From assembly GCA_024280145.1 (NCBI GenBank), contig JAJRQR010000149.1, positions 1-37,805 on the forward strand: a stretch of 37,805 nt of DNA, given 5' to 3'. The DNA comes from Bacteroidota bacterium. GTDB lineage: Bacteria > Bacteroidota > Bacteroidia > Flavobacteriales > Flavobacteriaceae. Under the pieces are notes generated by a model. It had not been told where the DNA came from. It saw only the letters and a list, made by a program, of their open reading frames with translations, and made no database searches. Within the stretch, counting starts at the first letter, position 1, and each line of letters opens with the position of its first letter. Position numbers and translations under genes: made by a program. Shown in pieces: positions 8,591 to 17,827 of this stretch.

Positions 8591-9490
8591 ATGATTCAGC
8601 CCAATTTTCTAAAAAAAGGAGACATTATCGCCATCGTTTCCACCGCAAGAAAAGTTTCTTTAACAGAATTAAAACCTGCATTAGAAATCTTAAAAAAATG
8701 GAAATTAAAAGTGGTCCTAGGAAAAACTATTGAAGCCGAAGAAAACCAATTTGCTGGAAGTGATGAGCTTCGAGCACCCGATTTTCAAGAACAATTAGAC
8801 AATCCAAACATCAAAGCGATTTGGTGCGCTCGTGGTGGCTACGGAACAGTTCGTATTATTGATCAATTAGATTTTTCGGAGTTTAAAAAACATCCAAAAT
8901 GGATTATAGGTTATAGTGATGTAACGGTATTACATTCTCATATTCATAATTTAGAAATTGAAACCTTACATGCTCAAATGCCTGTGGCTATAGGAACTAA
9001 ATCGGAAGCAGCCGTAAATTCCATTTATAAAACGTTGTTTGGGAAAGAATATTCAATTTCAATTCCTTCCGAAAAAAATAATAGAATAGGAACAACTTCC
9101 GGGCAATTAGTAGGCGGAAATTTATCGATGTTGTATTCGCTTTGTGGAAGTCCTTCAGCAATCAATACCGACGGAAAAATCTTGTTTATTGAAGATTTAG
9201 ATGAATATTTATATCATATAGATCGGATGCTTCAAAATTTAAAACGTAATGGAATGTTTACAAATCTGAAAGGATTGATCGTTGGTGGAATGACCCAAAT
9301 GCATGATAATGATATTCCGTTTGGAAAAACTGCTGAGGAGATTATTTTGGATGTTTGTAAAGACTACAATTTTCCTATTGCATTTAACTTTCCTGCAGGA
9401 CATTTAAAGGATAATCGTGCTTTGGTTTTGGGTAACAAAGTGAAGTTGGATATAGATAATAATAACGTAAATTTGGAATTTAGTATTTAA
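8591..9490 (+). CDS. ldcA: Muramoyltetrapeptide LD-carboxypeptidase (S66 family)
   Basis: 299 aa. Removes the terminal D-alanine from muropeptide tetrapeptides in cell-wall recycling; normally cytoplasmic, and no signal peptide is seen here. The S66 Ser-Glu-His triad is visible: Ser109 in IIGYSDVT, Glu201 in LFIEDLDE, His271 in FPAGHLKDN. Also present are CARGGYGTVRI and GGNLSMLYSLCGSP. The ATG is clear. YraN follows after 17 bases, a common arrangement in Flavobacteria, so the two are probably co-transcribed. The peptidase assignment is firm; the exact substrate is by family. Confidence 0.92.
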   Translation: MIQPNFLKKGDIIAIVSTARKVSLTELKPALEILKKWKLKVVLGKTIEAEENQFAGSDELRAPDFQEQLDNPNIKAIWCARGGYGTVRIIDQLDFSEFKKHPKWIIGYSDVTVLHSHIHNLEIETLHAQMPVAIGTKSEAAVNSIYKTLFGKEYSISIPSEKNNRIGTTSGQLVGGNLSMLYSLCGSPSAINTDGKILFIEDLDEYLYHIDRMLQNLKRNGMFTNLKGLIVGGMTQMHDNDIPFGKTAEEIILDVCKDYNFPIAFNFPAGHLKDNRALVLGNKVKLDIDNNNVNLEFSI

Positions 9491-9507
9491 TTTTTGGAAT
9501 TTCAACC

Positions 9508-9870
9508 TTGGCAGAACACAACGAATTAGGAAAATTAGGAGAACAAATAGCAGCAGATTACCTGTTGCGAAACGGTTATACTATTTTAAAAAGAAATTAT
9601 TATTTAGATAAGGCTGAAATAGACATCATCGCCCAAAAAGAACGTAAAACTTTAGTAATTGTAGAAGTAAAAACCAGAAATAGTGATTTTTTTGGTGATC
9701 CTCAAGATTTTGTAACGCCTTCTAAAATTAAATTATTGGTGAAAGCTGCCAATGAATATGTGATTTCAAACGATTTAGATTTGGATGTTCGGTTTGATAT
9801 TATTGCTATTATCAAAAACAAAACTCTTGAAAAAATTGAACATTTTGAAGATGCTTTTTATCATTTTTAA
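9508..9870 (+). CDS. YraN/UPF0102 family protein, TTG start
   Basis: 120 aa, the usual length. It has the family core GEQIAADYLLRNGYTILKRNYY, then AEIDIIAQ and VIVEVKTRNS. This restriction-endonuclease-like fold carries the D...ExK arrangement (Asp in AEIDII, Glu-Val-Lys in VEVKTR). Function is not settled; a nuclease role in DNA repair or uptake is suggested by the fold. The start is TTG at 9508: the expected N-terminus AEHNELG begins right after it, and no in-frame ATG lies upstream. Same strand as ldcA with a 17-base gap. Confidence 0.88.
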   Translation: MAEHNELGKLGEQIAADYLLRNGYTILKRNYYLDKAEIDIIAQKERKTLVIVEVKTRNSDFFGDPQDFVTPSKIKLLVKAANEYVISNDLDLDVRFDIIAIIKNKTLEKIEHFEDAFYHF

Positions 9871-9924
9871 TTTAAAATTTGGTACGCGTAGATACAAACG
9901 TACTTTTTTAATCATCTACTCTTT

Positions 9925-9932
9925 TATATTTG
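9925..9932 (+). promoter_or_regulatory. -7 box TATATTTG directly before the AraC-type gene
   Basis: A perfect TAnnTTTG only seven bases before the ATG at 9940, so the transcript would be leaderless or nearly so. About 20 bases upstream, GTACG (9882-9886) and CGTAC (9899-9903) form a small inverted repeat that could be an operator. Confidence 0.4.
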
Positions 9933-9939
9933 TAACGTT

Positions 9940-11067
9940 ATGGAAGGAAATTTTCAACTTATAGATATTATTGTTTTTATTGGTATTTGTCAAGGGATAT
10001 TCTTGTCAATTACCCTTCAAAGAATTTCAAATAATAATCAACAAGCTAATACTGTTTTATCGAAGCTTATTCTAATAGCTACTTTTATGTTAATAGGGAG
10101 GTTTTTATTTATAAGGTATCTTAGTTATTGGGTATTTCAATGGAGTTTGTTATTTGATACCATTGTCTTTCTATTTGGTCCTTGGCTTTATACCTACGTT
10201 CGGAAGTTATTATTTAAAGGAAATTCTAACTTTAAACTTCCTTTTTATCACTGGCTTCCTTTTTTAACTTTATTTTTATTGTCAGTAAGTTTTCTTATTT
10301 TTTATACGCCAAAAGAATATTATCAATTATTTGAAGAAGGGTTTTTACCTACATTATTTACCGTTATTTCTGCATTAATGATTTCATTTAATATTTTCTA
10401 TTTAATAAAATCGATATTTTTAGTTAAGAAATTTAAAAAAGAAGAAAAACAAACATTTTCTTTTAATCAAAGTCCATTAGCGTACTTGAAAGCCTTTTTA
10501 TTTTCAATTTCATTGTGTTTATTTGCTTGGATTTTAGGTTTTTCAAATGAGGTGTTTTTTAATAATTCAATTGAATTATTAGGGTATAATGTAATATGGA
10601 TTGCAATACCAATTTTTATTTATGTGATAGGTTATTTCAGTTTAAAACAACCCGAACTTTTCCGAATTCCTTTAGAGGAAATAAATCCTCCAAAAAAAAA
10701 AGCGCGCCTATCTAAATTAGAATGTAATATTTTACAAAACAAATTAGACAGCTTGATGTTAAATGAGAAAGTATTTCTTCAAAGCAATTTAACTCTTCGT
10801 GAAGTTTCTGAAATACTAAACACCTCTACCAATAATATTTCTTGGCTTCTTAATAATGTCTATAAATCTACATTTTACGATTATATTAATGGTTATCGTA
10901 TTCAAGAATTTGTTAAAAATATTGAAGCAAATAAACATCTTACTCAAACCATATTAGCGCTTTCAATGGATGTGGGATTTAATTCAAAATCTACTTTTAA
11001 TAAAGCCTTTAAGTTAGTAATGAAGGACACTCCAAGTAATTTTATTAAAAAACAAAAAGCAGCTTAA
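9940..11067 (+). CDS. Membrane-anchored AraC-type transcriptional regulator
   Basis: 375 aa. The N-terminal 240 or so residues hold several hydrophobic segments (for example IIVFIGICQGIFLSITL, LFDTIVFLFGPWLY, WLPFLTLFLLSVSFLIF, YNVIWIAIPIFIYVIGYF), probably 6-7 membrane helices. The C-terminal 100 residues are an AraC/XylS helix-turn-helix pair (LTLREVSEILNTSTNNISWLL...TILALSMDVGFNSKSTFNKAFK). This layout is common in Flavobacteriia and suggests direct coupling of a membrane or envelope signal to transcription. The signal is unknown. The next gene, a secreted NHL-repeat protein on the same strand after 124 bases with its own putative -7 box, is a plausible target. Confidence 0.88.
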   Translation: MEGNFQLIDIIVFIGICQGIFLSITLQRISNNNQQANTVLSKLILIATFMLIGRFLFIRYLSYWVFQWSLLFDTIVFLFGPWLYTYVRKLLFKGNSNFKLPFYHWLPFLTLFLLSVSFLIFYTPKEYYQLFEEGFLPTLFTVISALMISFNIFYLIKSIFLVKKFKKEEKQTFSFNQSPLAYLKAFLFSISLCLFAWILGFSNEVFFNNSIELLGYNVIWIAIPIFIYVIGYFSLKQPELFRIPLEEINPPKKKARLSKLECNILQNKLDSLMLNEKVFLQSNLTLREVSEILNTSTNNISWLLNNVYKSTFYDYINGYRIQEFVKNIEANKHLTQTILALSMDVGFNSKSTFNKAFKLVMKDTPSNFIKKQKAA

Positions 11068-11161
11068 TTCTGACAACCCTTAATTTATAAATTAAGACTA
11101 CAAGTTGAACAATTTCTAGTTCACCTGTACCCAAACGGTCGATTTAATTAGTTTCTGAACC

Positions 11162-11169
11162 TAAGTTTG
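11162..11169 (+). promoter_or_regulatory. -7 box TAAGTTTG before the NHL-repeat gene
   Basis: A perfect TAnnTTTG 22 bases before the ATG at 11192, predicting a leader of roughly 16 bases. No clear -33 TTTG at normal spacing, which would fit a promoter that needs an activator such as the adjacent AraC-type protein (inference). Confidence 0.4.
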
Positions 11170-11191
11170 AAGAAAATTTAAACTAAGAATT

Positions 11192-12307
11192 ATGAAAAAA
11201 ATTACAACATTTATTTTAACAGCCTTATTGTTATCTAACGTTATTTATAGTCAAACAGTAAGTACTTACACAGACGGCACACCTGATGATGCTATGGCAA
11301 TTGACAGTAACGGAAATTTATATGCTTCAAACTTTACAGGAGATACTGTTTTTAAATATAATATGGACGGAAATGGGACCTCTTTTATTACAGGATTAAA
11401 CACACCAAACGGACTTGCTTTCGATTCGAATGATAATTTATTGATTTGTGATTTTAGTGGGCAATCCATTTATAAATATGATAGTAATGGAATTCTTTTA
11501 GAAACGATTCCTGGAATTGTAAACCCATCTGGAATGATTAAATCTTTTAATAGTGATGCTATGATTTTTACAAATTATACAACCAATTCAATTCATAAAC
11601 TTGCTATAGATGGAGTAATTACAATAGTTTCAGCTGATCCACAATTAAATGGTCCTGTTGGACTTGCTTATGATGAAAATGGAACGTTGTTTGTTGGAAA
11701 TTATAATGACCGAAAAATATATAAAATTCTTAATGATGGAACAGCAATATATATAGCCCAACTTCCTACCGATGGAGGTGCTCTTCCAAATCTTGGGTTT
11801 ATTACGTTTGCTCAAGGAAGAATTTGGGGAACCACAATGGGATCTGATAAAATATTTAGTGTAAACCCAAACGAAATAGACGATTATAGTTTATTTGCAG
11901 GAGGAATAGCAGGCAGTTTAGATGGTGATATAAGTATTGCAACTTTTACAACACCCAATGGAATAATTTTTAATGATAGTGAGGATATAATGTATATAAC
12001 CGACTTTGGAACAAAAAATATTAGAAAAATTTCAGGAGTTATTTTATCCGTAAATGACCAAAATTTAAAAGATAAAAAATTTATTATGTTTCCTAACCCC
12101 GCAAGAGATATGTTGACAATAAAACCTATTAATTTTCAAGGAAATGAGTACAGTTTACAAATTTATGATAATAATGGAAGGTCAATTTATTTTTCCGAAC
12201 ATGAAAGAAAAAATACAGTAATATCAACTCAAAATTGGTCTAAAGGAGTTTATATAGTTAAAATTATATCAAAAAATTTCACTTCAACAAAAAGTATAAT
12301 AAAATAA
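11192..12307 (+). CDS. Secreted NHL/SMP-30-like beta-propeller protein with T9SS tail
   Basis: 371 aa. Signal peptide MKKITTFILTALLLSNVIYSQ. Repeats of the NHL/SMP-30 type follow (AIDSNGNLYASNFTGDTVFKYNMDG, AFDSNDNLLICDFSGQSIYKYDSNG, YDENGTLFVGNYNDRKIYKI), about six blades over residues 25-280. A type A T9SS sorting domain ends it (MFPNPARDMLTIKP...KGVYIVKIISKNFTSTKSIIK). Such propellers bind ligands or hydrolyse lactones; no catalytic set can be assigned here. It lies downstream of the membrane AraC-type regulator and ends at a hairpin shared with the convergent TlpA-like gene. Confidence 0.85.
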   Translation: MKKITTFILTALLLSNVIYSQTVSTYTDGTPDDAMAIDSNGNLYASNFTGDTVFKYNMDGNGTSFITGLNTPNGLAFDSNDNLLICDFSGQSIYKYDSNGILLETIPGIVNPSGMIKSFNSDAMIFTNYTTNSIHKLAIDGVITIVSADPQLNGPVGLAYDENGTLFVGNYNDRKIYKILNDGTAIYIAQLPTDGGALPNLGFITFAQGRIWGTTMGSDKIFSVNPNEIDDYSLFAGGIAGSLDGDISIATFTTPNGIIFNDSEDIMYITDFGTKNIRKISGVILSVNDQNLKDKKFIMFPNPARDMLTIKPINFQGNEYSLQIYDNNGRSIYFSEHERKNTVISTQNWSKGVYIVKIISKNFTSTKSIIK

Positions 12308-12347
12308 CGGGGTGGGAAAAAGTAACAATTAACCTTTATTTGTTTCC

Positions 12348-12404
12348 TTGAGTGCAGTCGAAAGTTCTTGTTTATATCAAGATATAATTTTCGACTGCAC
12401 TCAA
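12348..12404. terminator. Perfect 16-bp inverted repeat between convergent genes
   Basis: TTGAGTGCAGTCGAAA and its exact reverse complement are separated by 25 bases. It sits between two converging genes, so it can act as a bidirectional terminator, though neither side has a T-tract. The arm core (GAGTGCAGTCGAA) is a variant of the GAGCGCAGTCGAA repeat found at 19616-19639 and inside metG. Confidence 0.65.
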
Positions 12405-12434
12405 ACAAACATAATACCTGATTTTAAGACAGTA

Positions 12435-13769
12435 TCATTTGTTTTCTTCTATGAATGAAATTAATTCTTCTAAATTTTCTGGTTTGGCAATAAATTTTTT
12501 ATCAACATCTAAAACAAAATAGCTTGGTGTACTGGTTAAGGCATAATCTTTAACTACACTACTCTCCCATTTTTTTAGTTGTATTGCGTGAATAAATTCT
12601 GGGTATTTTTTAATTTCTCTTTGCCAATTGGTAGGTTCGTCTTCTAAACCAACCGCTACTACTTTATACTTTGTGCTATTAAGTTGTTTTACAAATTGTT
12701 GTAATTGTGGAATTTGTTTAAGGCAATGTGAACAAGTGCTACTCCGAAATACCAAAATATAGTTTTCTGCGACACCAAGTTCTCTTAATTTATAAGTTTT
12801 TGAGGCTCCATTTTCGATAGTGTCCCATGAAAAATCAGGAGCAACATTCCCAATAGAAAGATTTTGATATTGTATTAATTTTGTAACTAAAGCCGTGTCA
12901 TTAAGTTGTTTTGCAAGCGGGATTAAATACCATTCAGATAAATAATTTGCCGTATCGATTAAATTATAAATAATCAATTTAAACCTAATATGTTCCAAGA
13001 ACTTTTTTTGAAAAGTAGGATCTGTTCCTTTTGAAATAGTTGAAATTTTATCAATATTTTGATTATAAGCACTTAATTTATCTATTCCATCGGGGGTTAT
13101 TCCTACAATATAGGTAAATGATTTTTCGATTAAAAAATTGGAACTTTGCAATACAGTGTCGTTAAAATCTATATTTGAAAAATAATTATCAATAAGGTTT
13201 TCTATATAAATTTCAGGTGTCTTATAATTTTGAGGAATATAAGGTTTGTTCGCTTTAATAAAATGAAAAACAAGCTTGCCTTTAGTTTGTTCCTCATGCA
13301 TTCTTTGTAATGCCTCTTGTCTTTTGTATATTTCGGTTACTGCTGTAGAATCAATAGTTTGTTGGGTATATGCCTTTTCTAAGTCCTTCCCAAGTAAAAT
13401 AAAATCGTTTAAGTAAGCACTTAACATTTTATTTTCAGAAGATTTTTGAAAAACTGCTCCATCAGTCACATTAAAATTGACTTCAATATCTTCTTCACCA
13501 TTATAAATCACATCAAAGTTATTTTCTAATTGAGGCACAGCATATACAATTTTGTAAATTCCTTTGGTTGCTTTTTCATCAAGTTTAAATAAAAGCGTAC
13601 CGTTTTCAATTGTTCCTTGCGCGATGTATTTGTTGCTCGTTGGAGTGCTTTTATATATTATTCCCCAAGTAAAATCTTTTGCTGGCGAAAAATTCACTTT
13701 AATAGTATGTTGTGCAAAAAATATTGCTGGTAACATAAGAAGCAGAAATGTGGTATTTTTTAATTTCAT
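12435..13769 (-). CDS. TlpA/ResA-like thiol-disulfide protein, exported
   Basis: 444 aa. Signal peptide MKLKNTTFLLLMLPAIFFAQ. The N-terminal half has a DUF4369-like beta domain, then a helical middle. The C-terminal 130 residues or so are a thioredoxin fold with the redox pair C346-S-H-C349 in SSTCSHCLKQIPQL, cis-Pro loop TSTPSYFVLD, and a start APDFSW typical of TlpA-type proteins. It probably acts in the periplasm as a thiol reductant; the substrate is unknown. It begins 27 bases after the mfd stop on the same strand, so it may be transcribed together with mfd, though I see no functional reason. Confidence 0.83.
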   Translation of the reverse strand: MKLKNTTFLLLMLPAIFFAQHTIKVNFSPAKDFTWGIIYKSTPTSNKYIAQGTIENGTLLFKLDEKATKGIYKIVYAVPQLENNFDVIYNGEEDIEVNFNVTDGAVFQKSSENKMLSAYLNDFILLGKDLEKAYTQQTIDSTAVTEIYKRQEALQRMHEEQTKGKLVFHFIKANKPYIPQNYKTPEIYIENLIDNYFSNIDFNDTVLQSSNFLIEKSFTYIVGITPDGIDKLSAYNQNIDKISTISKGTDPTFQKKFLEHIRFKLIIYNLIDTANYLSEWYLIPLAKQLNDTALVTKLIQYQNLSIGNVAPDFSWDTIENGASKTYKLRELGVAENYILVFRSSTCSHCLKQIPQLQQFVKQLNSTKYKVVAVGLEDEPTNWQREIKKYPEFIHAIQLKKWESSVVKDYALTSTPSYFVLDVDKKFIAKPENLEELISFIEENK

Positions 13770-13796
13770 AAGTAATTTTATTATTGAATATCATTA

Positions 13797-16700
13797 TCAA
13801 ACTGAAAACAGAGATAATGAGTGTAAGGCTAATTTAATACTGGTGATTTTTTCAAAGGTAATAATTAATCGCAATCCGTTTCGGGTATTTTTTTCTTTCA
13901 TTTTTGCAATTTCTGAATGATTTTGAACAAACTGAATCACTCTCCCAAAAAGAGGACTTTGATAAAAAGCACTTTCTTGATCGGCAACAAAATAGCCGAT
14001 CATTCGGTTCTTCTTCATTATTACACGTTCTAAACCTAATGAAATTGCCAACCATTTTATTCGAACACTGTCTAATAAATCTATCGCTTCAATGGGTAAT
14101 TCACCAAAACGATCTATTAAATTGGCTTCGTATTTTTGAAGATCTTCTTCGGTTTTAAGTTCGCCCAATTTATTATAAAGATTTAATCGCTCGGTGATAT
14201 TATTTACATAATCGTCTGGAAATAATAATTCAAAATCAGTATCAATTACGGTTTCTTTTACAAAATCTTTTAATTCGTGTTCAGTGCCAGCATAGAGGTC
14301 TTTAAATTCTTTTTCTTTTAATTCATCAATCGCTTCTGCAAGAATTTTTTGATAAGTTTCAACACCAATTTCATTGATAAATCCACTTTGTTCTCCTCCT
14401 AATAAATCTCCAGCACCACGGATTTCTAAATCTTTCATAGCAATATTAAGACCACTTCCCAATTCACTAAACTGTTCTAAAGCTTGTATTCGCTTGCGAG
14501 CATCATCGGTCATTGCGGAAAAAGGTGGAGTTATAAAATAACAAAATGCTTTTTTGTTGCTACGTCCTACTCGTCCACGCATTTGATGAAGATCTGATAG
14601 TCCAAAATTATTGGCATTATTTATAAACATCGTATTGGCATTGGGAACATCCAACCCACTTTCGATGATAGTAGTTGAAACCAATACATCAAACTCATTA
14701 TTCATAAACGACAACATTAATGATTCAAGTTTTCTGCCTTCCATTTGTCCGTGTCCAATTCCAATTTTTGCATCGGGGACCAAACGCTGAATCATTCCCG
14801 CCACTTCCTTAATGTTTTCAATGCGATTATGAACAAAAAATACTTGACCATTTCTTGAAATCTCATAACGAATCGCATCCCGAATAATCTCTTCAGAAAA
14901 ACGAACCACTTGCGTATCTACAGGATAACGATTAGGCGGTGGCGTACTAATAATCGACAAATCACGAGCCGCCATCAAGCTACACTGAAGTGTTCTCGGA
15001 ATAGGTGTTGCCGTTACAGTTAGTGTATCTACATTTTGCTTAATGGTCTTAAGTTTATCTTTTACTGCAACTCCAAATTTTTGTTCTTCATCGATAATCA
15101 GCAGCCCTAAATCTTTAAATTCTACTGCTTTATTTACTAGTTGATGAGTTCCTATTACGATATCGAGTCTTCCGTTTTTTAGCCTCTCCAAAACTGAGTT
15201 TCGTTGCTTGGTCGTTCTAAAACGATTGAGGTAATCTACGTTTACGGGCATTTCTGTCAAACGTTCCGTAAATGTTTTAAAATGTTGAAAAGCCAATATG
15301 GTTGTTGGTACTAAAATCGCTACTTGTTTGCCGTTATCTACCGCTTTAAAAGCAGCTCTAATAGCCACTTCAGTTTTTCCGAAACCTACATCACCACAGA
15401 CCAAACGATCCATTGGACGTTCGTTTTCCATATCTTGTTTTACGTCAGCTGTGGAGGTAACTTGGTCGGGAGTGTCTTCGTAAATAAAGGAAGATTCTAA
15501 TTCGTGTTGTAAGTACGAATCTGGGTCAAAAGCAAAGCCTTTTTGGGTTCGGCGTTTGGCGTAAAGTTCGATTAAATTAAAGGCGATTTCTTTAACTCGT
15601 TTCTTGGTTTTTTGCTTTAATTTTTTCCAAGCTCCAGAGCCTAATTTGTATATTTTTGGCGTAGTGCCATCTTTACCGTTATACTTGGATATTTTATGAA
15701 GTGAATGAATGCTGAGATACAAAATATCACGCTCTCCATAAATTAATTTGATAGCTTCTTGTATTTTTCCTTCTACATCTATTTTTTGAAGTCCACCAAA
15801 TCGCCCGATTCCGTGATCGATGTGTGTTACATAATCGCCCACTTCCAAATTGGTCAATTCTTTTAAAGTAATGGCTTGTTTTTTAGCATACCCATTCTTT
15901 AACTGAAACTTATGGTAACGTTCAAAAATCTGATGATCGGTATAACAAACGTTTTTTTGAGTAATGTCTATAAAGCCTTGGTATAAAGGAAAAACAACCG
16001 CTTCAAACTGATCTACGTGTTGCTCATTATCTTCAAAAATATCGTGAAAACGTTTAGCTTGTTGCTCACTACTGCAAAAAATATAGTTTTTAAAACCCTC
16101 TTTGGAGTTTTTATTAAGATTATCGATTAGTAAATCGAATTTTTTATTAAAAGAAGGCTGTGGTTTTGTTTCAAAATTGATGAGCTCAGCATCATTTTCC
16201 GAGCTGTTATTTAGTAATTGAACCCGAGTAAAATCGCCCAATTCTTTTTTTAATAACTCTGATGAACAAAATATTTCGGAAGGTTTACTTCTTTTTACTT
16301 CGGTTTCTAAAACTTCAAAAGCTTGTGTTGCTTGTTGAAATAATTTATCAATTCCAGCAAATAATATCGATTCATTTTTATAGAAAATTACCGTTTTTGA
16401 AGCGATGTATTTTAAGAAAGAAGTTCTTTTTTCTTCCATCATTTTGTTTTCCATATTTGGAATGATGGAAATTTTTTTGATAGGCTCGGTGGAGAGTTGT
16501 GTTTCTACATCGAAACTACGAATGCTTTCCACTTCATCCCCAAAAAACTCAATACGATACGGCTCGTCATTACTAAACGAAAATACATCTAAAATCCCAC
16601 CACGTACAGAAAATTCTCCAGGTTCGGTAACAAAATCTACTCGTTTAAAATTGTATTCAAAAAGGACTTCGTTGACAAAATCGATGGATAAATCATCGTT

Positions 16701-17141
16701 AACACTAATTTTTAAAGTATGTTTTTCTAGTTCTTTTCGAGTGACTACTTTTTCGAATAATGCTTCTGGGTAGCTAACAATAATTGCTGGTTTTTTACGA
16801 GAATTTATTCGATTTAAAACCTCTGCACGAAGTAGTACATTGGCATTGTCGGTTTCTTCAATTTGATAAGGACGACGATAACTTCCAGGATAAAAAAGCA
16901 CGTTTTTTTCACCTATTAAATTCTCCAAATCATTAAGATGATATGCAGCTTCTTCTTTATTGTTTAAAACAATTAAAAAAGGTTTGTCTGCTTGTTTAAA
17001 AACTTCAGAAATAACGATTGGAAAAGAGGAGCCAATTAAGCCAGAAACGATGGTTTTATTTTCAAAAACAGCAATAGAATTTCCTAGTTTTCTAGTATTA
17101 GAAGACTTTGCAAAAAGGGATGAAACAATGGTTTTACTCAT
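13797..17141 (-). CDS. mfd: Transcription-repair coupling factor Mfd
   Basis: 1114 aa, usual length for Bacteroidota. Removes RNA polymerase stalled at DNA lesions and recruits UvrA. Domain order: UvrB-like N-terminal region (about 1-340), CarD-like RNA polymerase interaction domain near 435-500 (LEVGDYVTHIDHGIGRF), superfamily 2 translocase with Walker A GDVGFGKT (about 585), DEEQ box IIDEEQKFG (about 684), TATPIPRTL, ESGLDVPNANT and QMRGRVGRS, then the TRCF C-terminal domain with LNLYNKLGEL. All key motifs are intact. The ATG at 17141 is only five bases from a perfect -7 box, suggesting a leaderless transcript. Confidence 0.97.
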   Translation of the reverse strand: MSKTIVSSLFAKSSNTRKLGNSIAVFENKTIVSGLIGSSFPIVISEVFKQADKPFLIVLNNKEEAAYHLNDLENLIGEKNVLFYPGSYRRPYQIEETDNANVLLRAEVLNRINSRKKPAIIVSYPEALFEKVVTRKELEKHTLKISVNDDLSIDFVNEVLFEYNFKRVDFVTEPGEFSVRGGILDVFSFSNDEPYRIEFFGDEVESIRSFDVETQLSTEPIKKISIIPNMENKMMEEKRTSFLKYIASKTVIFYKNESILFAGIDKLFQQATQAFEVLETEVKRSKPSEIFCSSELLKKELGDFTRVQLLNNSSENDAELINFETKPQPSFNKKFDLLIDNLNKNSKEGFKNYIFCSSEQQAKRFHDIFEDNEQHVDQFEAVVFPLYQGFIDITQKNVCYTDHQIFERYHKFQLKNGYAKKQAITLKELTNLEVGDYVTHIDHGIGRFGGLQKIDVEGKIQEAIKLIYGERDILYLSIHSLHKISKYNGKDGTTPKIYKLGSGAWKKLKQKTKKRVKEIAFNLIELYAKRRTQKGFAFDPDSYLQHELESSFIYEDTPDQVTSTADVKQDMENERPMDRLVCGDVGFGKTEVAIRAAFKAVDNGKQVAILVPTTILAFQHFKTFTERLTEMPVNVDYLNRFRTTKQRNSVLERLKNGRLDIVIGTHQLVNKAVEFKDLGLLIIDEEQKFGVAVKDKLKTIKQNVDTLTVTATPIPRTLQCSLMAARDLSIISTPPPNRYPVDTQVVRFSEEIIRDAIRYEISRNGQVFFVHNRIENIKEVAGMIQRLVPDAKIGIGHGQMEGRKLESLMLSFMNNEFDVLVSTTIIESGLDVPNANTMFINNANNFGLSDLHQMRGRVGRSNKKAFCYFITPPFSAMTDDARKRIQALEQFSELGSGLNIAMKDLEIRGAGDLLGGEQSGFINEIGVETYQKILAEAIDELKEKEFKDLYAGTEHELKDFVKETVIDTDFELLFPDDYVNNITERLNLYNKLGELKTEEDLQKYEANLIDRFGELPIEAIDLLDSVRIKWLAISLGLERVIMKKNRMIGYFVADQESAFYQSPLFGRVIQFVQNHSEIAKMKEKNTRNGLRLIITFEKITSIKLALHSLSLFSV

Positions 17142-17146
17142 CTTGG

Positions 17147-17154
17147 CAAAGGTA
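17147..17154 (-). promoter_or_regulatory. -7 box TACCTTTG of mfd
   Basis: The minus strand reads TACCTTTG, a perfect TAnnTTTG, ending five bases before the mfd ATG. If used, transcription would begin at or next to the start codon. Confidence 0.4.
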
Positions 17155-17224
17155 GTATTTTCAGAAATTTATATGAACCTAGAAACGTAATAAAATTAAC
17201 GTATTACTTAATCAAGATAATAAA

Positions 17225-17761
17225 TTATTCTCCAATAAATCTAGAATCTGTTTCCATTACAGTTCCACAGTTATCACAAGTTCGCAATACTTCGGAGGCG
17301 TAAAAAGTTTTAAAGTGTGGTTGGAAATCTTTTTCTACATCTTGAAGTTCAAAATAGACTTCATATAGTTTATGATTGCAATCATCACAAAACCACATCA
17401 ATCCATCTTTTAGGTTTTTTCCTTTCCGAACTCTTTCAACAACCAAACCAATAGAACCTTCACTTCTTCCAGGAGAATGAGGAGTGTTTGCGGGAAGTAA
17501 AAACATGTCGCCAGGACCGAGTTTCATTTCTAGTTTCTCGCCATTTTCCTGAATGTTAACTTGAATATTCCCTTCTAATTGGTAGAATAATTCTTCAGTT
17601 TCATTAAAGTGATAGTCCTTGCGAGCATTGGGTCCTGCAACAATCATTACAATATAGTCTTCAGACTTAACATATAAATTTTTATTCGCAACAGGAGGTT
17701 TTAATAAGTCTCTATTTTCTTCAATCCACTTATTTAAATTAAAAGGTTTTGCAATAGCCAT
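17225..17761 (-). CDS. 3-hydroxyanthranilate 3,4-dioxygenase
   Basis: 178 aa cupin. Opens the ring of 3-hydroxyanthranilate in the kynurenine route to quinolinate and NAD. The catalytic iron ligands are His51, Glu57 (DYHFNETEE) and His95 (NTPHSPGRS). The bacterial-type second, rubredoxin-like metal site is also present: Cys125, Cys128, Cys162 and Cys165 (CDDC and CDNC). This residue set agrees with the characterised bacterial enzyme. No other kynurenine gene is in the window. It lies 83 bases upstream of mfd on the same strand and 66 bases after the CAP lipoprotein gene. Confidence 0.95.
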   Translation of the reverse strand: MAIAKPFNLNKWIEENRDLLKPPVANKNLYVKSEDYIVMIVAGPNARKDYHFNETEELFYQLEGNIQVNIQENGEKLEMKLGPGDMFLLPANTPHSPGRSEGSIGLVVERVRKGKNLKDGLMWFCDDCNHKLYEVYFELQDVEKDFQPHFKTFYASEVLRTCDNCGTVMETDSRFIGE

Positions 17762-17827
17762 AGCCGTATTTTTATCTTAGTTTAGGTATAAAAATACGGC
17801 AAATTAGCTTTAATCTAAAAAGTAATT

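Noticed and set aside
8591-9870. Composition change suggesting horizontal transfer around ldcA-yraN
   Set aside because: Base and codon use look like the neighbours and the gene pair is ordinary for Flavobacteria.
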